A stretch of 64,000 nt of DNA from Gnetum montanum (taxonomy: Eukaryota; Streptophyta; Gnetopsida; Gnetales; Gnetaceae): the NCBI GenBank assembly GCA_015680685.1, contig MNCI01016265.1:78295-142294 (forward strand), given 5' to 3'. The notes beneath the pieces are model-generated. The model worked only from the letters and a program-made list of their open reading frames with translations, had not been told where the DNA came from and did no database searches. A program made the translations under genes and the position numbers. This document shows positions 1 through 14,800 of the stretch, in pieces (positions within the stretch are counted from its first letter, which is position 1; each line of letters begins with the position of its first letter).

Positions 1-2876
1 TTGTGAACAACATTAATAAGTTCAAAACCAATCGCACGGAACTGAGCTTGCCAGGAAACTGACATAAAGTAAGAGTAAACACAACTCAAAGAGTAAACCA
101 AACAGAGAAGCACCCGCACAAAACCAAACGAATTTTGTAATATAAGAAGTCGAATCCGTATATGCAGCATTGCCAGGTTCGTGTAACCAACACATGCCTT
201 GAAGTGTTTCCCGACCGGTTTCAAAACAGCCGGTTCTAGATCCCTGACACCATGGGTTACTACAGGGACATACAGGCATCCAAATAGAACGTATCCAAAT
301 TTTGGTTGAAAATCAACTGGCCCAACAAATCCTTTAGGTCTAAAAAGTAATATAAAACAGTCTCGCAATTACGATTTGTATAATTCCCATTTAATTATCA
401 TTTGTAATATTGAAGTCTACAAAAACCATATTGACTTAAATTATTTTTCAAACTGTCTTTAAGTATAAAACTTTTACTCGTTTAACCTTGCCATGTTTCT
501 GCCAATTTTTGGTCCCGGGTAAAAGTTTACTGGTATAGTCTACGGCTAAGCCACAATAATGGCTAGTAGTAAAAAGGTTGCAAAGAGAATGTGACTTATA
601 GACCAGAGGATGCAAATACCCAAGTTCTTAAAACTAGATATTAAAAACTTGCAAGCCAAAGCTAAGAATGGGCTGGCATAACGAAAATGATAATTTTAAT
701 TTTTATTATGTTTAGTTAAATTCAATGACTATGAAATAAACCCTTGGACATGACCCTTGGTTGATCTATAAGAAGTCAAATAATTTCAGGATGTACTACA
801 AATATTACATAGAAATACAATCTTTTTTTCTACCTGTTTGAAAAGAATAGTAGAACATAACAATGCCTCAACTGCAACTAACTTTTAGATCTCCTAGCCA
901 AAGTGCCCTATGAAAAGTATGAAGCATGAACCTTCAATCTTCAATTGTAAATAGACTAGATTAGCTATATATTTATTATAAATATCTATGTTTTGGCTGA
1001 GAGGATCTTTTCACTTTACAAAAAATCAAACACTATTATCAAATCTTCCTGTGACCAGATAGCTACCCTCGCCTTCTATCTCATATTGACTGTTATATAT
1101 TATTTACCATGACCAGTAACCTCCCCCCTGGCATTATGATTTATAAAAAAATTATTTACCATGATCAAGAAGCTCCACTTTGACATTATGACCCCAAAAA
1201 AATTTATTTACTGTGACCAAGAAGGCCCTCTTCGGCCAGCTGATAGTTGGCCTCTCGGCCAAAACAAAATAACATATCAATGCTCTACATCATCTGACTA
1301 TGCAATTATCCTAAAAGCTCAAAACATTCACCCCTCGGCCAAAACAAAATAACATATCAATGCTCAACATCCTCTGACTATGCAATTATCCTAAAAGCTC
1401 AAAACATTCACCCCTCGGCCAAAACAAAATAACATATCAATGCTCTACATCCTCTGACTATGCCATTATCCCAAAAGCTCAAAACATTCACCTCTCGGCC
1501 AAAACAAAATAACATATCAATGTTCTACATCCTCTGACTATGCAATTATCCTAAAAGCTCAAAACATTCACCCACGTTGGGAACTACTGTTAATTACCAA
1601 GGCAAACTTGATAACTTAATTTACCACCAGAAATTGAACTCAAAGAAATTTATTACTGAAACCTGTTCAGGTGCAACAATAGCTAGGTGAGCCAATCTCC
1701 ACAACTAGAACACAAATAGGGAGACTCAGCCTCTTATTTATTCTTTTCGTATGGCCTCCTCTGAAACCAACTTCCTGGAGTCATTCTTTTGCATTAGCTT
1801 CATTCTTTATTTATATTTTTATATATCTACAAACATCTATATAAATACTTCTTAATTTTTGTGCGTGTGTTTTTTCCTGAATTTTTTTCCGAAGTAGGTA
1901 ACTGTTAAGAAAGCACATTCTTGTTGAGAGGACCTAAATGTTACATTCAAGTACACCTGTCTGAAAATTGCAACGTTGCACTAACAACCCAGCCGTACAT
2001 TGCAATTCAGTGTTGGAGATATACACTTTGTCATCCATAAGTATAATGCCCCAGCAGTGAGGACCAATGCTCAAGTCTTAGACTAACGCTAATAATGGAA
2101 AACACCAATCCAACTTTAGAAACCTTGCTTTTCGGTTCATCCCTCGACACATGTAGATTTATGAAGCAGAAGAATATGATGACAAGCATATTACAACAGA
2201 AGCATTAGTTAAGATGCTTGAGATCATTAGTTTAAAACAGAAACATGACATTGCATTATCTACGGACAGAAAATCAACCATATGCACTACACGAAAACGT
2301 GAACTTGTTTTATAATAGTGGCAGAGAGTGAACACAGAAACAATTAAACCACTATCCCTTAAGGAAGAAAATTATATACAATCAGCTAACAAAGCTTTTC
2401 TACGAATTGTTAAATAGGTCGTCGTACAACTGCTTCTATGTCTTTTTATTTTGAAACTGTAGATTTCTCCAGTTATTCCTTTTGTTCCCAATATTGCTGA
2501 TGTAATTATTTGCAAAAAAAAAGAAAATAACCAATGAATCCTTGGGCTGTAAAGACACCGAATTGTTTATTTTAATAGTGGTAAGTATTGTTTTATATTA
2601 CATTAATTACAGAATTTAAACTTATCTATTCACTGATGGAATTTTTGAGATGCACAATGAATAGTGATTAATGTTTCAGTAAGTAGTTTCCTGTATCTTT
2701 AAATGGTTTCACATGTTTAAAGAAGCTTCTTTTTTAAACGGCTTCAAGATCTATTCAAAGGGCATCCAAGATTGAAATGTTTTTCCTTCACAACATGAAA
2801 TGGAAACTGTTGATTCAAATACTGCTAAAGGATATTAATAAAAATAGACACAGGACAGTCCAAACCAATAATATAC
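1..2876. other. Probable intron / 3' part of PRP40C-like gene, no exon seen
   Basis: No coding exon is recognisable here on either strand. Because the PRP40C-like gene on the minus strand stops with an intact splice donor at 2877/2876 and still lacks its last FF domains, this stretch is probably an intron of that gene. Apart from an 80-bp tandem repeat at 1254-1573 it is AT-rich unique-looking sequence. Confidence 0.5.
1254..1573. repeat. 80-bp tandem repeat, four copies
   Basis: Four consecutive units start with ctcggccaaaacaaaataac at 1254, 1334, 1414 and 1494, giving a period of exactly 80 bp. Units differ by only a few substitutions (for example tctacatc versus tcaacatc). The array ends near 1573. 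It does not look coding. Confidence 0.9.
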
Positions 2877-5800
2877 CTCTTCTTCCCTCTTTGCTTTTGC
2901 TAAGCGCTCTGCTTCCTTCTCTGATGCACGCCATTCAGCAATATATTCATCGAAAAGGGCTTCCCTGTCTTCCCTCTTTACTGCTTTGTATCTTGAATCA
3001 CTGCGTAAAGCCTCTTTAACCTAGATTGGAAATTAGTATAACAAACAGATGTTTACATGTGATGATATATTCAGTATATTCAAAATAACAAACTAAAAGA
3101 TCAATGGTTGCGCATTTACAAATGCAACTTACCCTTGACCACCGGCTATTGGAATTTATAGCACCTTTCTCACGTAACATAGATTTGAAGCTGGCAACAC
3201 CAGCTGCATGGATAGCTTTGACCTTTTCCTCAACTGATTTTCTCAAAGGAAGGACCCTGACATAAAAACTTTTACTACTGGCATAGAGATTTTAAAACTT
3301 ATCTCTTGTTCTAATTGAATTGAAATGCTATAATTTTACTAGGATATAATCAGGGACAAATGCAACGTGTGGTTAACTAACAGGTAAGATGCTTAAAATT
3401 CATGGGATGATGCACTATACTTATCCAAGAAATAACCATGGGAACAATTCGTTTTATCTGAAAGAGACCACAAAGTTACAGATACCTTTCATTTAGCAAT
3501 GACTCTCTGTCTTTGCGGTCCAGGGCCTCAAATCTTTGATCATGACCCCATTTTTTCGCAAAATATTCATAATCCGTTTTGTATGTAATTTCCTGCCATT
3601 GTAAGTTAGAAAAAAATATAAATCTGTTACAAAAATTAAAAACCCAGTGCTTCTGATGAGTATAGTTCAGTCAAATGCCATTAGAATATCCAACTTTCCA
3701 TCAACATAATAAAGGAAAGACATACCCCAGAAGCTTCATCTAGGAGCTGCTTAAAGCCCTCAATAGCAGCTTTTTGGGCAGCTCTCTTTTCCCTGCGCTC
3801 TTCATCTGCTCGAGTGCGGACATAGTGCTCAAAGATGGCACGACGTTCTGTGTAACTAGGAATCGCCTAAACATAAGCATGGTAATAATTAGAACATTGA
3901 TACTGTTTTTCAAAAAATAAAACTAAAACATATTAGTTGAATGCATCACTGTTTTAACTAGTTGGATTCAACAAATAAATTTCTTTGAAAGAGAAAACTT
4001 TTAATTCAACATTTTACTTAATTGGATACAATTAAGCGTTAGAAGAGTAAAATTTCTTTTAAAAAATATAGTTTTCAAATTGTAAACATACTCATCATCA
4101 TCCTAGCCTTACACCAACATAATGCTATTTCTAAACATGGTTAAACATTACCTTAAAGATGTGAATCAGCACAAGCAACAAACGTGTGTTTTTTGTATTC
4201 TCTAATGACAAAACACCTACGATCTCAACACAATATCCACATTTTAGTGTTGATATGCAGCTTCTTTATGATAAGAGAACAATTTCCAAAAGTGTTGAGA
4301 ACGAAGTAATGCTAAATAATTTCATAAGGAAAATAAATTTTAACTTTGAATAAGCTTACCAGTTGAATTGCCAGTTGCATGCAGAACTACAAATTGAACC
4401 CATGACTTCATAATCACAGGTACTTTAATGATAGCAAACTCAACCATGCTTTTTTCTTTTATTTATTTAATCAAGAAGTCCCATTATTAAAGAAAAATAA
4501 AAATATAAGAATAAAAATAAACTAAAGTACACCAGTGAATAAAGAAAACAAAAGAATGCCCAATTAACTTCAATAAATACAAAAAAGTGCTTTCCCATTC
4601 AAGTTTTACACACTCGTGCATCTGAATGGAATAGGATTATAATTGACCTGACAATGTCAAATCCTATTTGAGCTTGAATTTTTTGTCCATTGAAACCCAT
4701 TATTTACAAATAATCTTTTACTTGCAAAAATTGTACTTGGTCTGGATTTTTTGCATAGATATTGGCATTTGGAATGAACAAATTTTCAATAAAATTATGG
4801 AACCATCTGGTATCTTCCTATGGTGCAACAGACATTTAAGTATAATACTTGTAATCATCATTAGGCTCCAAAGGCTTGAGTATTAAAAGAACAATTAATT
4901 TCCATTCTTAAAAATAAAAATGAGAAAGCCAATCGCGGAAATATGACTAATACTAATCCTCTGCCAATTATATCCCTAAACAGTCCAAATTATTCTATTA
5001 ATTATGAGAAATTAATTCTTATTTTAACTTCAATTACCACACATTTCCTGTTCAATTTTTATTCACCCATGTATCTCAATGGAATAGGATTCTAATGAAA
5101 GTGAGAATGTCAAATCCTATTTGAGTTTGGATTTTTTGTCCATGGAAACCCAATATTTACAAATAATCTTTTGCTTGCAAAACTAGTTGGAAATGTGCTT
5201 AAGTTTGGATTCTTTGCTTCAACATTGACATTTGGAATGAGCAAATTTTGAATAAAATTATGGAACCATTTGATGTCTTCCCACAGACATGGAAGTATAA
5301 TAATTGTAATCATGATTGGGTTCCAAAGGCTTGAGTATTTTAGAAAAACAATTTTCATTCTAAAAAATAAAAATGAGAAATTCAATCATGGAAATATAAC
5401 CGACACAAATCCTCTGCGAATTATATCTCTAAACAGTCCAAATTATTCTATTAATTATGAGCAATTAATTCTTATAAATTTTCAACTAGCAGAATTTCAG
5501 GAAAGATTGAATATTCAAGAAACTATTAATGATGAAATGTTATCTCAAAATTCTGGTTTGAATTTACAACCATGGATTGATCGTAAATCAGTAGATAATA
5601 TAGAAAATTTGAGAATGACAATGATGTCGCTGACAGAGAACTTGCTCAAATTTTGAACACGGTAAAAGTGTTGATCTGCAATGTTTAATAAAGACTTCTA
5701 GTTCTGCAAGGCAGTTTGTTCCTAAAGTTAGAAAGATGCAGTTTATATGCTACACTGGTGCTCCATATTAGAAATTATATGATAGATGCAGTAAAAGGCA

Positions 5801-8800
5801 GTTTGCAACTAAACTGACTTTTTCATTGAAGAAAATATTTCGATAGAACAAATGGTTTGTTTGGATGGAACAATGGTTGGTTTGCTATGAAAGAAATTTG
5901 TGATCATATAGAAAATTGGTTGAGCCTTAACGCCGTTGAATAAGACAAGTTAGTCGTTCACAAAAATTAAAAATGTTAAAAGATGAAATGAAACTATGAT
6001 ATAATGCCCACAAGTTTAATTTGTAGACGAGGAAAAAACAAATACAGAAAAATCTTCATGATTTTCAAGAAGTTAAGAATCAATGGCTAGTCTGGAAAAA
6101 AGTTATATTAAAGAAAGATAGTTGCTTGCTGGTTTTCAAAAATTGCAACTGGTTTCAAAGATCTAGAATTCAGAGAATTAAAAGTGAGATGCTAATTCTA
6201 AATTTTTCAAACAGTTACATCTAAGCATTGTGCTCATAATAATATTGCGAAATTGATTAGTGCTCATAATAATATTACAAAATTGATAAATGAAGATAGA
6301 AAAATAACAGAGTACAAAAAATCAGTAAGATGAAAATTCTTAAAAAGCTGTTTTTGTGGTTAAAACTAACAAAGCAGCAAGCTCTAAGAGTTTTCAAGTA
6401 GATTTTTGATGAGAAATATTATAATATTGTAGACAAAGATACAAAGGACAAGGTACATGAATTTTGGAGCTCTGTACATCTACTAAAATCTCTAAATTCT
6501 ACATGGATTACTTTAACTCCAAGGAAGCAAAGTTCTTTATACATCTCTACCATCAAACTAAGTTTCTGTAATGTTATTAATAAACTATTTCTAAAGTATT
6601 AATGGAAAGACTAAAAATTGTTGTCTTCTATCATCAGTGATTGCCAAGAAGGAGCTGTAAAAGGTAGACAAATTCTAGATCAGATCATTCTTGTCCACAA
6701 AATGTTTCATCTAGCTTCTAAACAAAACAAAGGTTTACTTTAGCTTAAACTTAATTTACCAAAACTTATGATCATGTCTCATGAGAATTTTTGCATGTCA
6801 TGCTACAAAAATCTGGATTACCTCATCATTAGTGTTCAATGGTTAAAGAGTGTTATACTACTACATTATTTTCAGTGTTGTTTAATGGAAAGTGCAAAAA
6901 ATATCTTATAGCAGCAATGGGTTAACATAAGGAGATCCTTTATCACCATTTTACCTATTATGGTGGTTGTTGCTTTAGGATGCTTGATTAAACATACATA
7001 CATACATATATAACAGAAAGATAAAAAGGGAGAGATTAAAGAAATTACACCACCTTATGGTTTGATTTGCACAAGAGCAATTTATGAATAACACTTTTAT
7101 CTTTCTAGACGCTGAAGAGAGATACATCCAGAATGTTAAAGAGGTGCTGGATAGATAAAAGCATTTCATTTAAAAAAGATCCCCATATAGTCTGATGAAG
7201 AGAGACAAGTAGATACAACACAAGGAACAATAAATTTAGGGCTCCTGGAACTTTAGCGTGAGAGTTACTGTATACTAATGTCAAGCACCAGTTATTCAAA
7301 GACAGAATTTATATTCAATTGTTGGAAGATCATTTAAATAAAGGCAATGTGGTTAAACCAAGTTATTATCTTAACACGCTTCTGCTCCTACACTGAACTA
7401 TTGTTAGTTTAAGGGTAAACTAACCTAAATATGAACATTTCTTTCATAAAGCACAATAAAAACTAAAACACGTGTAACGTGTTGAAGCTTGTTATATTCA
7501 TTGTCACTTTTAACTAATCAGCCACTTCGTTTACCAAAACAACTAATTCTAGTGGTTGATGGGTCAAATCTTATAATGATATTTAATGTTTCATATATAT
7601 ATATTATGAATTTAAGCAATTTAGAAATCTCAACTATCTTTGCTTTCTAAATTGTTCTAATGGCACCTAATAAAACTGATACCTGGTTCCTTTCCGAATA
7701 TTATGAATTGCATGGTTGAATATATGCTAAAGTAGTGCTATAGCAATGTTCATGGCTACTTATTTAATTTCTTCTATTATCTGTTTCTTTTTTAAAAGTT
7801 TCTTGTTCCACTATTTTCCCCTCTTAATTTTCTACTCCTTTCATAATAAGTTGTTGCATCCCTACATTCTTACATCCCTGATAATTATACATATACACCA
7901 AATCCCCAATTATTCTATCATCCCCAGATTTTCAATCTGATTCTAAATACAAATTTGCAACAGTCTAAGAATATCAGCACAAACCTTAAAGCGTGGGTCG
8001 AAAATAATTTTTGGTAGTTCCTTTTCCCATTTTGAGAATGGTGCAACTCCTCTCTCTTTGAGCATTTCCTGTGAGAAAAGTTCACTGTACAATGTCATTG
8101 AGTTGTGAAACAGAGCACACTTTAAAAATCAAAAAGAAACCTTTCAATAATGCAACACAAAAGTAAAATGGGCAACAATTCATAGTTATATTGCCTAAAC
8201 AATTGGTATATTCAATTTAACTGAAAATATAAGGTTTATGGTTTATATCCACATTCTTTACCTTCTCTAACAAGCTATCATCCAAGAAAAGATGCCGAAT
8301 CCATAAAATAACCAAAGTCAAAACATTTGGAGTCTAGGGCAAAAAAAAAATTAAGCAAAAATGAGGAAACAGAATATATAGCACCTTGAACTGCAAAATG
8401 CATTCCTCTTTTGTCGGACCAACTTCCTCATCCTCACTATCTGATGACGAATCTGACACAGTGCCTTCATTTAAAGAGGCCTTTATCTTTTCATTGCCTG
8501 TTTGATTTTGTTGCACCTTCCCAGATGCTTCAGTAATGGATGAACCATTCCCACTAATTGAATTAGCGATACTTCCAGTATTTGCCAAAGTAGTAGTTGG
8601 AATTGGAATCACAGAATCTTGAAGCTTCTTTTTTATCAAATCTAAAGCAGCTGAACTTTTCTGCCCAACAGCCTCTCGACCACCAGATGTTGCTGCCGGT
8701 AAATTCACGCTAGAAGATATTGAACCTTTATCCAATACCTGACATGGAATTGTACTCATTGCTGTGGGTGCTTCCTGCATTTTTTTTTTACGTAGTTCTG

Positions 8801-11800
8801 CAACTTCGGCTGGTACTTGCCAGCTGGTAGCCTGCATTCATGCTCAAAGCAATATGTCAATAATTCTACATGAGCTGAATTGTTCTTGGCCATGAAAAAA
8901 TGCTAACAAAATGCAATATATTTAACTGACATTGATCCTCCAATGTGGGCACAGCGGCACAAAATAAATAATATATGTACTCAAACTATAGCATTAAGTA
9001 GACAGTTGGCTATAGAAAATCATCATCAAATCCTTCACCTACCTTTACAGTTAGCCTAAATAAATAAGATAAACAACCCAAAATGATGACCATGTATTTC
9101 TAAAATATGAAACCAAGAAGGTACGTATGCTTATCATGCCTATAGTCAACAATCACAACAAATGAATTTATTGAATATAATTAAAAGATCATATAATGTT
9201 CCCTATTTTAAATAAAATTTTATGAGTAACTAGTCAAAACAAGGACATCCAAAAAGTAAACATCAGGCACCGTTCCAGGCCTATCGAATCACCTTCCCTA
9301 AAAATATATATAAATAAACATTTAAAAAATCCCCACTGAATTCAATCTCGTTTGTAGCAGTTTCTTGTTACCATCTTGTTATAGACAGGAAAACAGGATA
9401 GAGGCCTAGCCTTTTCCAAAGTATATTGCGTCTGTCTCATTATCAAAGTACAAATTGAGATTAATGAAATTTTTTACCCAAATTCTAGGGGGAGTCAAGC
9501 AATGGGAAAAGCAAGAATAAAGATAATTTTTCAGAAAACATAGAGCTTTGTTCACAAATATTCTTGAACGAAGTAAACAATATTCACAGAAAATTAGGCA
9601 CATCATGAGTGAGTGTTTTATTTTACACATCACTAAAATAGGTGAAATTATACCCAACGTTATCATATATACTTATATAGTGTCATAGTTTACATCCCCT
9701 GCAATCAAGCACTTGCCTTTGGCTGCTGTATCTTCAGCCACACTGCAGGCCAGCCTTCTGCTCATGAAAGTTTTAACACATTCAAGTTTTGAATAATTTA
9801 AGTTTTACAACGAGCCTTCTTCTTTTCTTTCCTTCGTTCTGCTTACTGTCAAGGATTCTTATCTCTGACATACACTTCAGAACACCATGTAGACACTCAA
9901 TTTACTCTTCATGATTCTTTTACTATTAGATTAGCTGTCATTTTGATAGCAGCATATCAATAACCTATGGTTCACTTGTGCAATAGATGGGTGTCATTTA
10001 AGTATAGGCTCTGTAGCCCTTCTGTTGCAGAACCCTTACATTCAACTGCAGCATGTATCTTGTAGCAATGTTTTGGTTAGTAAAATACATATCATTTGGA
10101 AAAACCTCTAAAAATTTCATTTTTTGAAACGTTCTAACTACATGATTCTAACAATTTTGGATTGTGTTTCCAAACAATCTACAAGTTAGAACTATGCTTA
10201 TAAAATGTGGATTGAAATCTTAATTCAGGAAATCTGGAATCTTAAATCCACTTCCTCTGATTATGGGAAATTCCAAACAATTTTGAATCAATGATTCCAA
10301 GTGATGTCACTTGTTTGTCATGTTTTATTATTAAAAGTACAGAAGTACATATAATGATCATCACCCAAAGCCTCAATGCTCAACCCACCAAGCAGGGTCA
10401 CAGGAGAATCAGTGGATGAGCAAAAGCTTAACCTCCTTTCAAGTGGCTGCACAAAGCTCAAATCCACTTCTTCTGACTTTAAAAACATGCACCTTACCAT
10501 CACTCTGAATTGTGCATATGTTTTTAAAAATTGTTAAAAGTTTGATTTTTCTAATGTTATTTCAATATCATGATTCTAGATATTTCGAAGTTGCAATTCT
10601 GAGTGATCTATGATCTGGAATCTCTGAAATGAAAAACGGTCTACAATCAATTTGCATTCCAAAAAGTATGGTTGTAACCTTTGACTAAAAAAGTGATATG
10701 AAATGTAACCCACCTCCAAAACTACGGATATCTGACAGTTTTGGAGGTGCAAAAGAAGTGCTTTCAGAATAGTATGGTGGGCTTATTCAAATGGCTAGTG
10801 TCCAATAGTTAAGGCCATGCAAGAATGGAGGCACAGGTCTCAGCCTTGAAAGGTGATGTGCTCTTTTTATTGTTTGAAAATGAGAAGGATAGAGATCATA
10901 TGTTGGGTACTGGGTCATGGAAGGTTGGATCCTTAGATATGCAGGTTGAATTGTGCTAAGCTGAGGCATTGTGCTAAGCTGAGGCTCTACTTACACAATG
11001 GACACCCTTCAGGCCAAGGAGATTGGCTGTCTATCCCTAGCTCCCAGGCCTCGGACTTCTTCTAAATCAGTGGCATCAATGTATGGAGACGTTTTTTCTA
11101 CTAATCTCTCATAAAAGTTAGTGGTATTTGTACTCACTAGAGGTTCAATTACTCACAAGGGAGTAGAATCCCCACTTCTCTTTACCTTCTCTAAGCCATT
11201 TGTTTTCTTGACACCAACATCCACCACTAAAGTTTCCTAACTTAAACATTAAGCAAACTCTCTCACACATTCACATTATAGTGTTCAAATGTCTGTACCC
11301 TATAGTTACCAGGAACATAACCTTAACTCATAGTTTCACATTTTTCACAATAAAAAAAAAAACTGCAACAAGAATCAAGTTTACTTAACATTTCTGACAT
11401 GATAACTTCTTATTGAAGCATTCAGCATTTTTTGTGATGATTGCATGCAATTATTTACCTTTGCACTTATTTTACTGCCCAAAATCCGTTCATGCTCAGC
11501 GTTCGGTTCAATCACTAAAGTTTACTTTTAGCACCTCAACATTCAACTCAATGCCTATAATTTATTTATATCACCTCGGCATTAGGCTCGAAGAATGAAT
11601 TTTATTTTATCACCCAACCCATGCAGTTATACAACATGAAAAAGTGCACCTTCAAACACTTCATATCTAAAAAGTTAACCTGGCAAAACAATTCAAACAC
11701 TCTCAACTGCAACACAAGATCACTATTAGCATTCCTATCATAGTGGGGTAAAAAGTTTAGACTGGTATTCCTCACCTTCTTGTCACTTGAGTGAAAGTTT

Positions 11801-14800
11801 AAGGATGTCACACAATATCTTCTCGATGTACGTATTCCATTAAAAGTCATGGATCATGTTTAAAACACATAATACCTCTCCCAATATAAGGCCATTCATG
11901 TTTCTCCACTTATTCAAGTTTTCATCTCTATTACTTCATTTATCGGCGTCTCAATTCATGTTAAACATATCAAGTATACATCACTAAATGTACTATTAAA
12001 AAGATTACTGCTAGAAGGACTATTCTCCACCTAGCAGAAAGAAAAAAACCCAAACTAATATCACTGAATCATCTTACATCAACTACCTGCTCTCAACACC
12101 ATGTTGATGCTGTCTAAATGGCAGGACAATCTGTTAAACATTAACTCTAAACCATGCAGAAAATTGCAATTTTGATATACAAATTTCAAAATTAATTAAG
12201 TTATGCACCAATTTTATGATTATTATAGCAGTAATCCTAATACAATTTGGAACACATCAACCTACATAATGCTCAATCTATGTAGAAACAAAACTTGAAT
12301 TAATGGCCTAAATAAATGCCAAAAAATCATTTTAATGAAACCACGCATGAGTATGAACAGTACGCAATGACCTGACATTTATACCTCTAAAATCCTAACG
12401 GTGATGTGATGCTTGTTCCCTTTTAGATGTAATAATGCAATAATTCAAAAATAAACCAAACATAACTGAACTCAAATGTACCACACTGGAATTGCTACGA
12501 CTGCTGATCTCTCCATGAAAAAAGACTATGAAATCAACTTAGATGCAAACAATCTCCATTTGACAATTTCACATCTACCGGAGTTATCAATTAATAGTTT
12601 TCCTAGAGTTTTGCAATGTTGTTGTTGAACTGAGTTCACACAGCTAAAAATGTTTACAATTTCCAAACAGACTAAAGTATACTAAATATACCCACTTATT
12701 ACAATACTAATAATAACTTTTACAAAAAAAAAGTTACTACTTTCCATAAAACACTTGAGAAAATTCTAAAAAAAAAATAACATGACCATCTGATTCTATC
12801 AGTTGGGTTTGCCGTATTCTTGCCAGATGTTAAAAATATCAATGCATAACTTAAGTGCATTAAATCTTGTATATAGCAAGGTCCGTTTGTACGTAAATAT
12901 GATATGTTCAATAAAAAAACTTCCTTCACAGTTAAAAACACTCTCTAGGTATCATAAAAATGAATATTAATTTTGTTAAAGATAAATTCCAAACACATTT
13001 AAATGACATAAATAAATGTAGCGTTGCAAAAAAGTGTCTAAACATAGCGCTGCATAGTAATGCAGTTTAGTTGGTTGAACATGAATTAAATAATTTATAC
13101 CTGATTTTTTGTATTGTAATAGTACTTTTTCCCATCATTTGTGGTGACCAATGCCCAGTCAGTTCCAGAAAGCTTCTCCCTGGTACATGAAGACAGACTA
13201 TGGTTAATTGAAATAAAAAATAGGGAATTAAGATGAAGTTCATAGCAAAATAAATGACTCCCGGGATAACAGATGATATAATAATAAAGGCGAATAAAAT
13301 TAAGTTCCTTTAGTCGGCATCCCCTGAATTTGATCATAGATTAGTAAGTTTCTATGGTTCCTTTAGTCTACCAGCTTCACCAACATGTATTTTCAACATG
13401 CCATTGAGTAGCACACATAGGAACTGGACTATTAGTATGTTCTTAAAGGATTTATACCCCTTACCATCAAGCAAGCAAACAAAGACAAACACTTGAGAAC
13501 AAAAAGAAAACGTTGCATTGCTCTCAAAGTAATAAGAATCTAAACATAAGTTTGGGCCTTTGACCTGTGGTTAGCACTGTCCAATATCTGCTTGCAGGTT
13601 TAACATTCTAGTCTGAGTGCCCAGCTACGTTGACACTTAAATTACAAATCAGATTATTTACTTCTCGTTAAAAGAAAAACAAAAATGTCCTAAGAAATCG
13701 CATAATAAAGAGTTCAGAGATGCGATGAAAGAGTACAGTAATTCTGGGGCTAGGGACTCTTCTAACTCATTCTTGATGAAAGCAGAGTACGTAAAAGACA
13801 GTCAAGAAAGAATGCATGCAGCAAATTTTTAATCAAGGTAAAGGAACAGATTACTCACACTTGATAGTCATGAATATCAATGCCGTTTTCAGAAGGAATC
13901 TATTTAAATTAAGCAAATTATTTGTAGATGAAATCTTAATATTGGCCCTAGCAGAAAGGTAGTGGTTGGGACATTGAAATCCTTTTGCAATCACTACAGA
14001 TTCAAAAAAAGGTTAAAAAAACTAATGGATAAAACCACAAATTCAAATGCAAGGAAGCTACGTATTGCTTATAAACAAAGTTGAAATTTAGGAATTACCA
14101 TGACACAGGGGTTGGTTGAGTAGTAATGTTTTCCGGCTGTAAAGAAACAAAGATGCATTAGAAGAGTTCAATTTTTAAATAATCATAACAATAATAATAA
14201 CTATTCTATAAGAAACATGCTTGAATCTTTCGGTTCATAAAAAACCACTGTTTTATTTTTAACAAAAGAAAAAAAAAACATGTTTGAACCTCTGTGTTAA
14301 ATCCAGGTGGTTTATTATATGTTGATTCTCCAGTAATAGCATTGTAATAATAAACAGTGCCATCTTCAGTTTTGTGGGCTGTCCAAGAATCTGCTTCGAC
14401 ATTTTTTAACAGATTATCTTCCTTGGTCTTTTCATTACTAGCTTGATAATTGGTTACTATGGATGTTGATTTTGAAGAAGTGCTCTGCAACGAAGGCGCG
14501 TAGGTAGGCCTGATTGAAGCATCCATACTATTGCTCTGCGAAGATGGTGGCGGAGAGACCCCAGGTGGAAGTGGAGATCCTCGACCAATGATGGGTCTTG
14601 CAGGAACAGGCACTATTGTAGGTGCATTTGGATTTGGACTTGGGCTTATGCTCATGCCCACGGGCCTCGGGACAGCATGATATGGAGTTGGATATCCTCC
14701 TGAATGGGGATACACTCCATATGGAGGCCTGTGTACAGATGGATGCATCCATGGTGGCGGTGCTTGCTGCACCATGTGTTGACCAGGTGGAGGAGCATAC

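Larger units (their letters stand above)
3867..7984. other. 4.1-kb intron 7 with repeat debris
   Basis: Intron of the PRP40C-like gene between exons 7 and 8 (minus strand donor at 7984, acceptor at 3867). It carries two diverged direct copies of about 400 bp (4613-5020 and 5070-5460) and a LINE reverse-transcriptase remnant inserted antisense to the host gene. Confidence 0.8.

Noticed and set aside
22-279. 85-codon minus-strand frame at the left edge as a further PRP40C exon
   Set aside because: It shows no FF-domain or charged helical sequence and lacks fitting splice borders.
1254-1573. Regular repeats considered as a CRISPR array
   Set aside because: The 80-bp units are contiguous without variable spacers, and the genome is plant nuclear.
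13850-13900. Possible extra exon of the PRP40C-like gene ([13 protein letters not shown] before gtgagtaa)
   Set aside because: Exon 4 already joins exon 5 in phase across the conserved VSWEKL block, and adding this piece would break the frame.
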